Shown: in pieces, positions 45,647 through 54,980 of the stretch | Position numbering within the stretch: the first letter of the stretch is position 1 | Layout: each line of letters opens with the position of its first letter | Assembly (NCBI GenBank): GCA_022482815.1 | Contig: JAKVOM010000001.1 | Coordinates: 2,872,946-2,936,945, forward strand | Source: Acidaminococcus sp. | GTDB taxonomy: Bacteria; Bacillota; Negativicutes; Acidaminococcales; Acidaminococcaceae | Direction: 5' to 3' | DNA: 64,000 nt | The notes under the pieces: generated by a model | What the model was told of the DNA's origin: nothing | Databases searched by the model: none | The model's input: only the letters and a program-made list of their open reading frames with translations | Translations under genes and position numbers: made by a program

Positions 45647-45794
45647 AAATCAATCTCCTATCTCTTTATTACTTAGCGCTTAAAAGATTCGCCGCGTCCT
45701 ATTATAGCAAACCTGAAACGTGAGAGAACGACAAAAGTGTGAAAAAGGCGTTCAATTCCATAATAATTCTTAAAATGAAAGAACACAGTAAAAC

Positions 45795-45828
45795 AAAAGG
45801 CCGCCGCAAACCGCGGCAGCCTTTTGGA
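45795..45828 (-). terminator. Terminator of the RraA-like gene
   Basis: AAAAGGCCGCCGC pairs with GCGGCAGCCTTTT; on the minus strand TTTTGTTTTAC follows. Confidence 0.85.
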
Positions 45829-45854
45829 CAAAACAGTATTAAATTCCGGACGTC

Positions 45855-46568
45855 TCAGTTATCACTGCGGAAGGGCTTTGCTATGTCGACCATTTCACAG
45901 CCGATGGCTTTCAGTTTATCTTCCACCCAGTCCTGATTGCAGGTACCGGTTTCTTCCAGCTCCTTCAGATTCTTCCGGTCACGGGTCGTAATCTTGACAG
46001 ACTGCGCCAGTACTTCCTCGGCATTGGCAGGATTGATGAACACGATACCGTCGGAATCGGCAACAACAATATCACCGGGGCAGACAATCTGTCCGCCGAC
46101 GACAATCGGTACATTGACTTCGCCCGGGCCGTTAAAATACGGACCGTTCGGGCTGATAGCACGAACAAAGACAGGGAAGTTTTCCATTTCGGAAAGCACA
46201 GCGGAATCGCGGGTAGCCCCATCGATAATAAGTCCCTTTGCACCGCGGGCGCGGCAGTATTTAGCCGTGACTTCACCGGCAACAGCACGGTCTTCAAAAC
46301 CACCGGCGTCGATGACGACAACGTCACCCCGTTTTATATACTGGATTGCCGCACGGAACATCAGGTTATCCCCGTGAGGCAGACGAATCGTGAAAGCCGT
46401 TCCTACCATGGAACGGTTGTATTTACGCATGGGCTGAATGCGGTGATCGACAGCCCCGAATTTACTCATCGTATCATCAAGGTCAGAAACAGCCAGATCA
46501 TAGAAACGTCTGACAAGTTCTTTTGGCGGACGCTCGAAATCCTTAATAATTCTGCAGCCAATATTCAT
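45855..46568 (-). CDS. RraA/HMG-aldolase family protein
   Basis: 237 aa. The family fold includes RraA (RNase E regulator) and class II 4-hydroxy-4-methyl-2-oxoglutarate (HMG) or 4-carboxy-4-hydroxy-2-oxoadipate aldolases. The metal and substrate region is GDNLMFRAAI, VVIDAGGFEDRAVAGEV and GAKGLIIDGATRDSAVL (about residues 119-135), with the conserved R-D pair. The length fits HMG aldolases better than RraA (about 160 aa). A role in pyruvate-yielding aldol cleavage or oxaloacetate decarboxylation is plausible; the neighbours give no clue. Confidence 0.8.
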   Translation of the reverse strand: MNIGCRIIKDFERPPKELVRRFYDLAVSDLDDTMSKFGAVDHRIQPMRKYNRSMVGTAFTIRLPHGDNLMFRAAIQYIKRGDVVVIDAGGFEDRAVAGEVTAKYCRARGAKGLIIDGATRDSAVLSEMENFPVFVRAISPNGPYFNGPGEVNVPIVVGGQIVCPGDIVVADSDGIVFINPANAEEVLAQSVKITTRDRKNLKELEETGTCNQDWVEDKLKAIGCEMVDIAKPFRSDN

Positions 46569-46723
46569 TTCTATTCCTCCTTATACATGGTTCCATTATA
46601 GGCACGATTTTTACCGGATGTAAAATTCGAATTTAATTAAGAACCCTATAAGAAAAGAGGAAAGAACCCTCTTGCTTTAGATGCAAGGTCATGAACAACA
46701 GGTCAGGCATCACGAAAAACCAC

Positions 46724-47086
46724 TCAGCTTATTTTCCTTCCCAAGAGCCAGCCGATCATGACCCCAACCGCACAAAGTCCTACGCTCAATACCACATAGA
46801 GCGCTCCCATGCCGCTTTTTCCATGACGGAACAGATTCATCGTCTCCAGGGAAAAAGTGGAGAAAGTAGTGAATCCTCCGCACACACCGGTCTTCCAAAA
46901 AAGCATACCCCGCGCCGATACGCCGCGGCTTTCGGCAAGACCTGTCAAGAAGCCGATCAGTACAGCACCCAGGAAATTTGTAATGAGCGTGAGTACCGGA
47001 AAATCACCGCCAAATGGCAGCAGAGTGATAGCGTAACGAGCAGCCGCCCCCACAGCGCCGCCGCAGCCCACCATCAGAAAATCCAT
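46724..47086 (-). CDS. crcB: Fluoride channel FluC (CrcB)
   Basis: Exports fluoride as a dual-topology dimer. 120 aa, four membrane helices. Motifs: GGAVGAAARY (residues 9-18), TNFLGAVLIG (about 36-45, with the conserved Asn), and GVCGGFTTFSTFSLE (about 67-81, Phe-box and Na site). A single gene, so a homodimer is expected. It lies 14 bp behind a LysR gene on the same strand. I see no fluoride riboswitch. Confidence 0.93.
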   Translation of the reverse strand: MDFLMVGCGGAVGAAARYAITLLPFGGDFPVLTLITNFLGAVLIGFLTGLAESRGVSARGMLFWKTGVCGGFTTFSTFSLETMNLFRHGKSGMGALYVVLSVGLCAVGVMIGWLLGRKIS

Positions 47087-47100
47087 CTTTGACCCCTTCC

Positions 47101-47994
47101 TTATTCTTTCTTTGCTTCTACCTCCGCCAAATGGCGCCGCACTGCATCCGTAAAACGTCCCAATGTCGGAGAAAGGTACAAGTTTTTCTTCCAGACAAGA
47201 AAAGCTCCGTTGCTGATTTCCGGTTTCATCGGTATCATGACCATATTGTCCGGTACATAACTGAAATCAAGGCCCAGCGCTAAACCGAGACCTTTTTCCA
47301 CCAGCACACACTTATTAAAGAGGGAAAGATTCATAAATGCAGCCGGTTTCAATTGGTCGGCATACGGTCCGAACCAGTGCTCCAATTGGTTATTGACGCT
47401 GCGGCGTCCCGAAAGGATCAAATCTTCATGGATTAAATCTTCCGGCGTGACGAATTCTTTCTTCGCCAACGGGTGCGTCTTGAGCATCAGTACGGTCCAC
47501 TTATCGGCTTCCGGCATCCGGATAAACTGGAACCGGCTGATATCGACCGGTTCGATGAGCACGCCGAAATCAAGCAGCCCCTTGTCCATTCGTGCGATGA
47601 CATCATCGGCATTACCCGTATAAATCGTAAAATAAACTTCGGGGTACATACTACGGAATTGTTCCATCACTTCCGTCAAAAACTCAAGATTCCGCGTTTC
47701 GCCGCAGCCGATGGATATTTCCCCGGAAATAATAGCATCTTTCTGCAGCATTTCTTCTTTTGTCCGTTCCGCCAGATCCACCAGATCCTGAGCCCGAAGC
47801 TTGAGCCGCATTCCGGCTTCTGTCAGCACAATCCGGTGCTTAGCCCGCTGAAAGAGCTGCACTTTGAGTTCTACTTCCAGCTGCTGAATCTGCCTCGACA
47901 GCGTCGGCTGTGTTATGTGCAGGATCTGTGCAGCCCGTGTAATATTTTCTTCTTTTGCTATCGTCAGAAAATAACGCAGTACGCGAAGTTCCAT
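47101..47994 (-). CDS. LysR-type transcriptional regulator
   Basis: 297 aa, full length. Winged helix (residues 1-60: LRVLRYFLTIAKEENITRAAQILHITQPTLSRQIQQLE in parts), linker helix, and a two-lobe effector domain (about 90-290). It is followed by crcB after 14 bp, so the two may be co-transcribed; control of fluoride efflux by this protein is not implied. Effector unknown. An AT-rich promoter region lies upstream. Confidence 0.92.
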   Translation of the reverse strand: MELRVLRYFLTIAKEENITRAAQILHITQPTLSRQIQQLEVELKVQLFQRAKHRIVLTEAGMRLKLRAQDLVDLAERTKEEMLQKDAIISGEISIGCGETRNLEFLTEVMEQFRSMYPEVYFTIYTGNADDVIARMDKGLLDFGVLIEPVDISRFQFIRMPEADKWTVLMLKTHPLAKKEFVTPEDLIHEDLILSGRRSVNNQLEHWFGPYADQLKPAAFMNLSLFNKCVLVEKGLGLALGLDFSYVPDNMVMIPMKPEISNGAFLVWKKNLYLSPTLGRFTDAVRRHLAEVEAKKE

Positions 47995-48298
47995 GGTTGC
48001 TCCTTTCCAGCCTATCGCCTCTATGCGGCCGCACGGCTGTCTACCATTACTTGAGTTTCATTTTATCATAATAGAGAAGCAAAAATGATAAAATGCGTAT
48101 TTTTTCACAATTAAGACCAGTACATAAGAGTGATTAGTGGCCAGTGGCTAGTACAATTGTGCAAACTACCACCTTGGCAAAGCTTGAGATAGATTACAAA
48201 TGACAACTACTTTTTTCATTGTAAGCTGCCTGTCTATTTGCTTCCTATGGAAAGATTGGCAACTTACGGCCTGTGACAAGCGAATGCCGGAACTCCGG

Positions 48299-48505
48299 TT
48301 ACTTAAAAATCTTAAAAAGGTCAGACAGACCAAATGTGGTCTTGTGATACACTTTATTATATAGTGCTTTTTTAGGGTGAAGAATGCCCATGCCCTTCTT
48401 TCCGTAACCGGGAATGACGGCTCTCTTAATGGAACGTTTCAGCCGTCCCGTTGTCCGGGCACTGATTGATCTTTTGAGACTGGGCGTACGAAAACCAAAT
48501 TTCAT
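48299..48505 (-). CDS. Small basic protein, unknown function
   Basis: 68 aa from the ATG at 48505, 5 bases behind AAAGGTGA. Very basic: KFGFRTPSLKRSISARTTGR at the start, then IPGYGKKGMGILHPKKALYNKVYHKTTFG. I recall similar short proteins in phage and chromosomal contexts of Firmicutes, without a known role. No Cys and no membrane helix. The flanks 47995-48298 and 48515-48723 show no other gene. Confidence 0.6.
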   Translation of the reverse strand: MKFGFRTPSLKRSISARTTGRLKRSIKRAVIPGYGKKGMGILHPKKALYNKVYHKTTFGLSDLFKIFK

Positions 48506-48729
48506 GATAATCACCTTTGGAAAAAAATTGTATACTCACCAGTATCATACAACTTTGGCGTGAACTTGACGAATTTATCAACAGGCGTGCAAAATTATTC
48601 TTAGTTTGCAGCCAGGCAAATTTTCTTTTTTACACTACTGTTTTACTTTAAAATAGTGTCAGACAGTTGACAATCGAGAATTCTCTTTTTATCATGATGA
48701 CATAATAGTCCAGAGAAGGTGAAATGGTT

Positions 48730-50073
48730 ATGCACTGGAAGTCTCACCAAGAACGACTTCAAAAACTAAGACGTCTCATTCGCCGCCTGCAGCTGCGTAT
48801 TGCAACAGATCCCCGGCGCTTTCTGATTTATTCCGTACTGCGTTTTCTCGTCATCGTGACGATGGTTATCTCCTTCTTCCTGGGACAATATGAGAACGTG
48901 GCGCTCTGCCTTCTCGCTCTTATTTTGTTCATCATTCCAGCCTTTGCCGAAGAAAACTTTAAGATTGAGATTCCTGTTCTGTTTGAGTCTACAATCTATA
49001 TTTTCATCTATGCGGCAGCTATTCTCGGAGAGATTCAGCGCTTTTACGTACTGATTCCCGGCTGGGACACGATGCTGCACACCATGAACGGATTCCTTTG
49101 TGCCGCTGTCGGTTTTTCCCTCATTGATCTGCTTAACAAAAATAGTTCCAAGATTCATCTTTCTCCCACCTATGTAGTGGTTGCTGCTTTTTGTTTTTCA
49201 ATGACAGTCGGTGTTCTTTGGGAATTCTGCGAATTCTTCGTCGATATACTCTTTTACGCGGATATGCAGAATGATACCATTGTCCAAACAATCGGCACGC
49301 TGGCCGTCAACACTGACAGTGCCCAGAAAGCAACGGTAATTCCCGACATCGTACGTACCGTCATCTATACGAAAAGCGGAAGCACCTACGTCATAAATGG
49401 TGGGTACCTTGATATCGGGATTATCGACACGATGAAAGATCTCTTTGTGAATATGATTGGAGCCATTGCTTTTTCCGTCATCGGTTATAACTACATTGTC
49501 CGCCATCCGGAAAATAGTCTGGCCCCTCAGCTTGAAATTCGTCCGGAAACGCCGGAAGAAGCAAAGCTCATGGAAATCCACGTAGATACGCTGGAAAAAC
49601 TTTCCAAAGAGAAAAAGCACGTAGACCTTTCCGTCATCCGCAAAGAAGTGCTCAAACGTTTTGCCCGCCGCTGGCCGCGTACGGCCCGGCGTCTCGAAGT
49701 GATTCTGGATCATCAGCAAGCCGAAAGCGGTGTAGCCGTTACAGCGTGGGCTGCCTTTCTCTTTGCGGCAGCGAGCTTCATCCTGCTTTATCCCTTCGGC
49801 AGCATCTTTATGAACGTTTTTCTGGTGGCCGTCATTTTTGGTATGATGGCAAGTCTCCTGATTTTCCTTTTCGGACCCGAGACTGTGCAGCGGCGTCAGG
49901 GTCTGTGGCTTTGGACTTATCTTTCCGTGGCAGCCTGCCTGTTATCCGTATATAAATGGCTGTCGAAACCGGTTATCTCCTATGCCGATATTAAATTATG
50001 CATCGTATCGATTCTGATTGATTTGGGTCTCCCGCTGCTGCTATGGCACCAGGTAAAAAAGAACATGAAGTAA
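48730..50073 (+). CDS. DUF2238/YjdF-like membrane protein
   Basis: 447 aa from the ATG at 48730 (7 bases behind AAGGTGA); the ATG at 48724 is too close to the site. Five to six N-terminal membrane segments contain GWDTMLHTMNGFLCAAVGFSL (in parts, about residues 111-131) and GVLWEFCEFFVD (about 159-170), which match the WD..H and WE.xE pattern of the DUF2238/YjdF group. A cytoplasmic stretch (about 260-335) and three to four more segments follow. Function unknown. Confidence 0.75.
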   Translation: MHWKSHQERLQKLRRLIRRLQLRIATDPRRFLIYSVLRFLVIVTMVISFFLGQYENVALCLLALILFIIPAFAEENFKIEIPVLFESTIYIFIYAAAILGEIQRFYVLIPGWDTMLHTMNGFLCAAVGFSLIDLLNKNSSKIHLSPTYVVVAAFCFSMTVGVLWEFCEFFVDILFYADMQNDTIVQTIGTLAVNTDSAQKATVIPDIVRTVIYTKSGSTYVINGGYLDIGIIDTMKDLFVNMIGAIAFSVIGYNYIVRHPENSLAPQLEIRPETPEEAKLMEIHVDTLEKLSKEKKHVDLSVIRKEVLKRFARRWPRTARRLEVILDHQQAESGVAVTAWAAFLFAAASFILLYPFGSIFMNVFLVAVIFGMMASLLIFLFGPETVQRRQGLWLWTYLSVAACLLSVYKWLSKPVISYADIKLCIVSILIDLGLPLLLWHQVKKNMK

Positions 50074-50077
50074 ATTC

Positions 50078-50128
50078 AAAAGGGCTGTGAAACAATAACC
50101 ACTCATGTTTCACAGCCCCTTTTTTATT
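50078..50128. terminator. Bidirectional terminator
   Basis: AAAAGGGCTGTGAAACA pairs with TGTTTCACAGCCCCTTTTTT, between convergent genes. Dispersed family member. Confidence 0.9.
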
Positions 50129-50171
50129 CCGTTCGAAGGCCGTACTACCCTGCCGAAAATCGGGACAAAAA

Positions 50172-50603
50172 CTATAGTTTAAAATCAATGACAGCGGATA
50201 CGCCGACACCTTCCACACGGTTGACGTCAGAGATGGCAAGCCTGTCAATCGGAATCAGCCCTTTGATACGCGCTATATCACTAAATCCAAACTCGAGCTG
50301 TCCTACCGCTTTTACCTTATCGACTTGTGACTGAGGCCCTACCACCTGTACAGCTCCGATATAGCTCCCGCTGCCAAGGCTCAGGATAGGCACTACCTTA
50401 GTCGCATATTCAGTATCTACTTCCTTCTGGGAAAAGATTTTGTTAATGAACGTATTGATTTCATCCCCATAACGGGTCACCAGATAAGAGATGCCGCCCA
50501 ATTTCAATATCGATCCGATATCAAAAGCCTGTGCTGTCATCATCCCGCCGCCAAAACCAAAAAGAGAGGCGGCCAGTATACCGGCAATAAACTGTTTTTT
50601 CAC
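50172..50603 (-). CDS. Exported protein of unknown function
   Basis: 143 aa with a clear signal peptide (residues 1-26, MKKQFIAGILAASLFGFGGG then TAQA-F as cleavage site). The mature part, about 117 aa, is largely beta-strand by appearance, with VVPILSLGSGSYIGAVQVVGP and a C-terminal VGVSAVIDFKL. No Cys. I do not recognise the family. RBS GAAAGGAGC. Confidence 0.7.
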   Translation of the reverse strand: MKKQFIAGILAASLFGFGGGMMTAQAFDIGSILKLGGISYLVTRYGDEINTFINKIFSQKEVDTEYATKVVPILSLGSGSYIGAVQVVGPQSQVDKVKAVGQLEFGFSDIARIKGLIPIDRLAISDVNRVEGVGVSAVIDFKL

Positions 50604-50781
50604 GGCTGACGCTCCTTTCTAAAAATCCTTCATGATTCTATTCTACCGAAAAATCATGACTAAACCGTGACGAAAGAGAAATAAGTTTAGGACTGGTGAC
50701 TTTTGGGGTAAGAGTTACATAAGTTTTGAAAAAGCGGCCACTCTGCAGCAGCTTGTGAATAACAGATTACTGATATAACTT

Positions 50782-50828
50782 AAAAGGGGCTGTAAAGCAA
50801 TGATTACGCATTGTTTCACAGCTCCTTC
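50782..50828 (-). terminator. Terminator of the LysR gene at 50.8 kb
   Basis: AAAAGGGGCTGTAAAGCAATG pairs with CATTGTTTCACAGCTCCTT. Dispersed family member. Confidence 0.85.
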
Positions 50829-50834
50829 ATTACA

Positions 50835-51725
50835 TTACTTCATATTCTTCAAATCGCCAATCTCGACACAAATGGCGCGATACCGGTCTCCATAGATACT
50901 GCCCTTTTCCCAGATAAAGGTGAAGTCATGCAGCACAGAAAAATCCTGCAGCTGAATCCGTTTCAATTTTCCTTCGCTGATCAGGCTGGCTGCAGCGGCT
51001 TCATACAAGAAGGAAACTCCCACATCCTCTTCCAGAAGCTGAAGGATGGCATGCATCCCCCCTACTTCAATCACGCTGGAAAAGTCGGAAATTTTGCATC
51101 CCATCATAGCCAGGTGATTTTCCAGGACGCGGCGCGTGCCGCTCCCCGGTTCCCGCACAATGAGTCTTTCCTTAAAAAGATCAGCCATAAAATGCGGTTC
51201 TTTTTGGAATTGGTGAGCTGCAGAACAAACAGGAACAAAGGATACGGTCTGATACCTCATAGAATCAAATTCCATAGGGTCGAAGTATCCTTCCACCAGA
51301 GCAAACTGGATTTTTCCCTCCTTGATTTCCTGCACAAGCTCTTCCGTGTTGGCAATGCGCATCGTAATAGAAGCGTCAGGATGCTTGCGGATAAACCGTG
51401 CGAGCGGAGAGGCAATGACATATTCCCCGATTGTCTTTGTCACTCCGAATTCGATTTTGAGTTTTTCCGGATGATCCTGCATCCGACGCCATAATTCTGC
51501 TTCGTCATTCATCATAGCGGTTCCCGCTTTACGAAGCAGCTCTCCTTTGGGAGTCAAGTGAAGTTTTCTTCCCTTGTAAGTAAATAATTTAACTTTGTAA
51601 TAATCTTCCAGATAATGGATATGCTGGGAAACGGCAGGCTGCGTAATATGCAGTTTATGGGCCGCCGCCGTGAAATTCATGGTCGTGCATACCGTTAGAA
51701 ACGTCTGCATCCGTGTATCCAACAT
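50835..51725 (-). CDS. LysR-type transcriptional regulator
   Basis: 296 aa from the ATG at 51725, behind AGGAGGACACACC. Winged helix (MQTFLTVCTTMNFTAAAHKL, then HITQPAVSQHIHYLE), effector domain with VREPGSGTRRVLENHLA, a phrase common in CysB/CbbR-like members. Stands alone. The 51744-52155 region behind it is very AT-rich with no gene visible; it includes the palindrome ATTGAAAAAATTCAA. Confidence 0.9.
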   Translation of the reverse strand: MLDTRMQTFLTVCTTMNFTAAAHKLHITQPAVSQHIHYLEDYYKVKLFTYKGRKLHLTPKGELLRKAGTAMMNDEAELWRRMQDHPEKLKIEFGVTKTIGEYVIASPLARFIRKHPDASITMRIANTEELVQEIKEGKIQFALVEGYFDPMEFDSMRYQTVSFVPVCSAAHQFQKEPHFMADLFKERLIVREPGSGTRRVLENHLAMMGCKISDFSSVIEVGGMHAILQLLEEDVGVSFLYEAAAASLISEGKLKRIQLQDFSVLHDFTFIWEKGSIYGDRYRAICVEIGDLKNMK

Positions 51726-52155
51726 GGTGTGTCCTCCTGTCATCTTTGAACTTCTAACAATCCCGAGCCTCCTTCATGCCCCCTTAGCCCTGATTATTTC
51801 TGATAACATCGTTCTGTGATTGAAAAAATTCAAAAATTATCAAAGATTTTGCAGAACTTTCGGGCTTATTATAACACAAATCAGTTAATTTGTTATTAAA
51901 TTTTAATAATTATATATATATTCAGCTTATTTTTATCCAAGGATTTATATTTTTGGTTTAAATATAACACTTTTACTGCAATAAGCTAAAGCGGTTAACA
52001 AATATAATTTTACAAATTGTATATTTTATTACAAAGAAAGTATGCTTAGTCCGCAATACCCTGATATTGTATTGTTTTGTCAACCATATATTGACTACCA
52101 GTTAATATAAATGAGCAAAAGTATGAAGGAACAAGTTCTCCCCCTTCGCATTTTT

Positions 52156-52677
52156 CTATGCTTTAAATAAAATACCTGCGGCTTCCAAATTGTCCCGAAT
52201 CTCATCCAGCGCATCCATACTGGGTGCTTCCACCGTATGGTAATGGACCCCGTCTGCCATGTTCATAAGAGAAGCTTCCGGATGTGCCGCAATTTTTTTC
52301 ATGAACTGACGGACATCACGCCGGCTCGACAGGTTCAGTTTACCTTCAAGTACCCCGTAAACAGGATGTTCCACAATTACATTGCGCACCTTGGCACCGG
52401 CATCCACAAAAATATTAAGTTCCGTTTCCATTTGCTCAAACGTATGGTGCACCTTAAAACGACGTACGCGGCGTTCGTCTTCCGCTTTGATAAGATAACC
52501 CCGCGGTGTAGAAAGAATAGGCTCGTCCGAAGCGCGAAGCAGAGCGATATCCTGCACAATGACCTGGCGGCTCACGTGCAGCCGCCTCGCTAATTCAGAG
52601 CCCGAAATCGGCTTCTTGGTTTCCTTCAGTTTTTCCTTTATTTTCTCACGTCTTTTTGACCCTTCGCTGCCGTTCAT
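52156..52677 (-). CDS. niaR: NiaR-type niacin-responsive repressor (HTH + 3H domain)
   Basis: 173 aa. N-terminal HTH_11 (residues about 8-60, ISGSELARRLHVSRQVIVQDI) and a 3H domain (about 75-170) with its conserved histidines: HHTFEQ, VEHPVYGVLEG, HPEASLM and GVHYHTVEA. NiaR represses NAD synthesis and niacin uptake genes when nicotinic acid is present, binding a metal through the 3H domain. No NAD gene is nearby. A candidate operator is at 52848. Confidence 0.9.
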   Translation of the reverse strand: MNGSEGSKRREKIKEKLKETKKPISGSELARRLHVSRQVIVQDIALLRASDEPILSTPRGYLIKAEDERRVRRFKVHHTFEQMETELNIFVDAGAKVRNVIVEHPVYGVLEGKLNLSSRRDVRQFMKKIAAHPEASLMNMADGVHYHTVEAPSMDALDEIRDNLEAAGILFKA

Positions 52678-52845
52678 ACTTACTGCCCCCTTCTCCAGCT
52701 TAAAACCAAAACGGATAAATCATGGTTCAATTTAAGATCCGGTTCCCATTGTTTCCCGCTAATTTCCTTCACTTCTGCATGATTTATATCATCTCAATGC
52801 CGTATGGTAGATCGACGTTCTTTCGTTTGTCATATCATATGTCAA

Positions 52846-52866
52846 TTTAGGTGTCTTGTCAATTAG
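52846..52866. promoter_or_regulatory. Candidate NiaR operator
   Basis: TTAGGTGTCTTGTCAATTA holds an imperfect inverted repeat around TGTCTTGTCA, close to the TGTCnnGACA core known for NiaR sites. It lies between niaR and aspA, about 170 bp from niaR and about 280 bp from aspA. Judged by eye only. Confidence 0.45.
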
Positions 52867-53144
52867 AAATTACTGCCCTAAATACGGAATCATTTAACTA
52901 CTGTTAAAACAGCCCGTACCTTTATATCCGAATGTGACTCATAGGAAAGGTTAAAGAATCAGCTGCTAATTTCCGAACTTTATTATACAATTATTATATT
53001 TTTGCGCTTTTTATTGTATTATTTACGTAAGATTTTTCTATTTATATTGAAATTGTTCGTATTTTGTAGTAAATTAGTACCATATTTTAATTCCATACAC
53101 AAAATTGCTGAGGCAATTACAGAGAGCAAAGGGAGGTTACCAAA

Positions 53145-54560
53145 GTGCGTACAGAACATGATTTTTTGGGGGAAATGCAAGTTCCTGATGAATGCTACTA
53201 TGGTGTACAGACCATGCGGGCCATGGAGAATTTCCAAATTACCGGGCTCAAGGTAGACCCTGATTTTATCAAGGCCATGGCTGTTGTAAAGAAGGCTGCC
53301 GCCTTGACAAATATGGCCACCCATCGCCTGCCTCATGAAATCGGCGATTATCTTGTCGCCGCAGCCGATGAGATTCTGGAAGGGAAAATGCTCGACCAGT
53401 TTCCGCTTGATCCCATCCAGGGCGGCGCCGGTACTTCCCTTAACATGAATATGAACGAGGTACTCTGCAACAGAGCGCTCGAAATGAAAGGCCTCCCCAA
53501 AGGCCGCTATGACCTGATTTCTCCGAATAACCACGCCAATATGGCGCAGTCTACCAACGATTCCTTCCCGACAAGCATCAAAGTGTGCGTCTTCACCAAA
53601 GCCGAAATTTTGACAAAAGCATTGGAGCAAATGGCCGATGAATTTGCTGCCAAAGGCAAAGAATTTAAAGACGTCATCAAGATGGGACGTACCCACCTGC
53701 AGGACGCGGTTCCCATTACCCTGGGCGAGGAAATGGATGCTTATGCCTCCATCGTCCGGCGCTGTATAGCGCGTATCGACCGTTCTCTCGATGCCATTCG
53801 TGCCATTAACATGGGCGGGACGGCTGTCGGGACGGGACTCAACTCCGAAGTGGAATACATCGCTGAATTTCCGGAGATTCTGACAAAGCTCGTCGGCCAT
53901 CGTTTCGAAACTTCCAGCAATCTCGTTGATGCCACAAACAGTACCGATTCCTATGCCGAAATTTCCGGTGCGCTCAAAGTATCGGCCCTTTCCCTCATCA
54001 AGATTGCCAACGATATCCGTCTCATGGCTTCGGGCCCTCGCTGCGGGCTCAATGAAATCACCCTGCCGGCGCGGCAGCCCGGTTCTTCCATCATGCCGGG
54101 CAAGGTAAACCCGGTCATTGCAGAGGTGCTGGACCAGACGTGCTATCACGTCATTGGCAACGATCTTGCTATTACTCTCGCTGTGGAAAACGGTCAGCTC
54201 GAACTTAACGTTATGGAACCGGTCGTCGCTTTTAATCTGTTCAATTCCTTCCGCTATCTCACGAACGCCGTCAACACCTTTACGGATAAACTTCTGAAAG
54301 GGCTGAAGGCTAACCGTGAGCAGTGCCAGAGCTGGGTTGATAACAGCGTGGGCATCATTACAGCGCTGCTTCCTCACATTGGGTACGAAAAATGCTCTGC
54401 CATTGCAAGAGAAGCTTACGTAACGCATACGCCGGTGCGGACGATTTTGGAAAGAGAAAACATTCTCAGTAAGGAGCGTCTCGATGAGATTCTTTCCCCG
54501 CTCGAGATGACACAGCCGGGCATTGCCGGCGTTCCCAGTTCCCACATGAGGAAAAAGTAA
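53145..54560 (+). CDS. aspA: Aspartate ammonia-lyase
   Basis: Cleaves L-aspartate to fumarate and ammonia. 471 aa, start GTG at 53145 behind GGGAGG. Fumarase/aspartase fold with TEHDFLGEMQVPDECYYGVQT (in parts), LISPNNHANMAQSTNDSFPTS (about residues 125-145), TAVGTGLN, and the signature GSSIMPGKVNPV (about 312-323, flexible catalytic loop). The N-terminus and the loop neighbours favour aspartase over class II fumarase. The 467-bp upstream region holds the NiaR-like site and AT-rich DNA but no gene. Confidence 0.92.
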   Translation: MRTEHDFLGEMQVPDECYYGVQTMRAMENFQITGLKVDPDFIKAMAVVKKAAALTNMATHRLPHEIGDYLVAAADEILEGKMLDQFPLDPIQGGAGTSLNMNMNEVLCNRALEMKGLPKGRYDLISPNNHANMAQSTNDSFPTSIKVCVFTKAEILTKALEQMADEFAAKGKEFKDVIKMGRTHLQDAVPITLGEEMDAYASIVRRCIARIDRSLDAIRAINMGGTAVGTGLNSEVEYIAEFPEILTKLVGHRFETSSNLVDATNSTDSYAEISGALKVSALSLIKIANDIRLMASGPRCGLNEITLPARQPGSSIMPGKVNPVIAEVLDQTCYHVIGNDLAITLAVENGQLELNVMEPVVAFNLFNSFRYLTNAVNTFTDKLLKGLKANREQCQSWVDNSVGIITALLPHIGYEKCSAIAREAYVTHTPVRTILERENILSKERLDEILSPLEMTQPGIAGVPSSHMRKK

Positions 54561-54659
54561 ATACAACAGGACATTCATAAATAAGAAGAATCCACTCCTG
54601 CAGATTATAAAGTGAGACCCTGAATTATATATTTTTTGAAATTCAAAAAGAGGCTGCAA

Positions 54660-54857
54660 AAAAATAATAAGGTGCTTTTGGCTTTTAGTCTTATCTTCAG
54701 CAGTGTGATAAGGCTTTTGATGCAAACAAAAAAATAAAACCTGAAATTTAGCTGATACCCTAAATTTCAGGTTTTGTTTTTATAAGTTCGACGAAAAATG
54801 CCTTGTCATTTTTCGTCCATTGGCGGAATACGGGCTGCGGACAGCGGACGGCGAAAC
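54660..54857 (+). repeat. Dispersed ~200-bp repeat, copy 4
   Basis: Blocks as in the other copies: AAGGTGCTTTTGGCTTTTAG, TTCAGCAGTGTGATAAGG, CTGAAATTTAGCTGATACCC, TAAATTTCAGGTTTTG, TTTTTATAAGTTCG, ATTTTTCGTCC, ending at the terminator at 54858. It fills the gap between aspA and the nitroreductase gene. Confidence 0.85.
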
Positions 54858-54906
54858 TAAAAAGACCGCGAAACAATGATACCTCATTGCTTCACGGTCC
54901 TTTTGA
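54858..54906 (-). terminator. Terminator next to repeat copy 4
   Basis: AAAAAGACCGCGAAACAATG pairs with CATTGCTTCACGGTCCTTTT; here GACCGCGAA replaces GGCTGTGAA and the partner arm changes with it (TTCACGGTC). Confidence 0.85.
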
Positions 54907-54980
54907 CATTTTTTGTCACTAATTTTAAGTCCAGTTTAAGGATTTGTTAAGTGCTTACCCTACTATATAGGAAAGGCGGA

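Noticed and set aside
46568-48100. Fluoride riboswitch for crcB
   Set aside because: The gene lies 14 bp behind a LysR gene and I find no motif resembling the fluoride aptamer before either gene.
53019-54725. 568-codon open frame opposite aspA
   Set aside because: Shadow; aspA on the other strand has complete family motifs.
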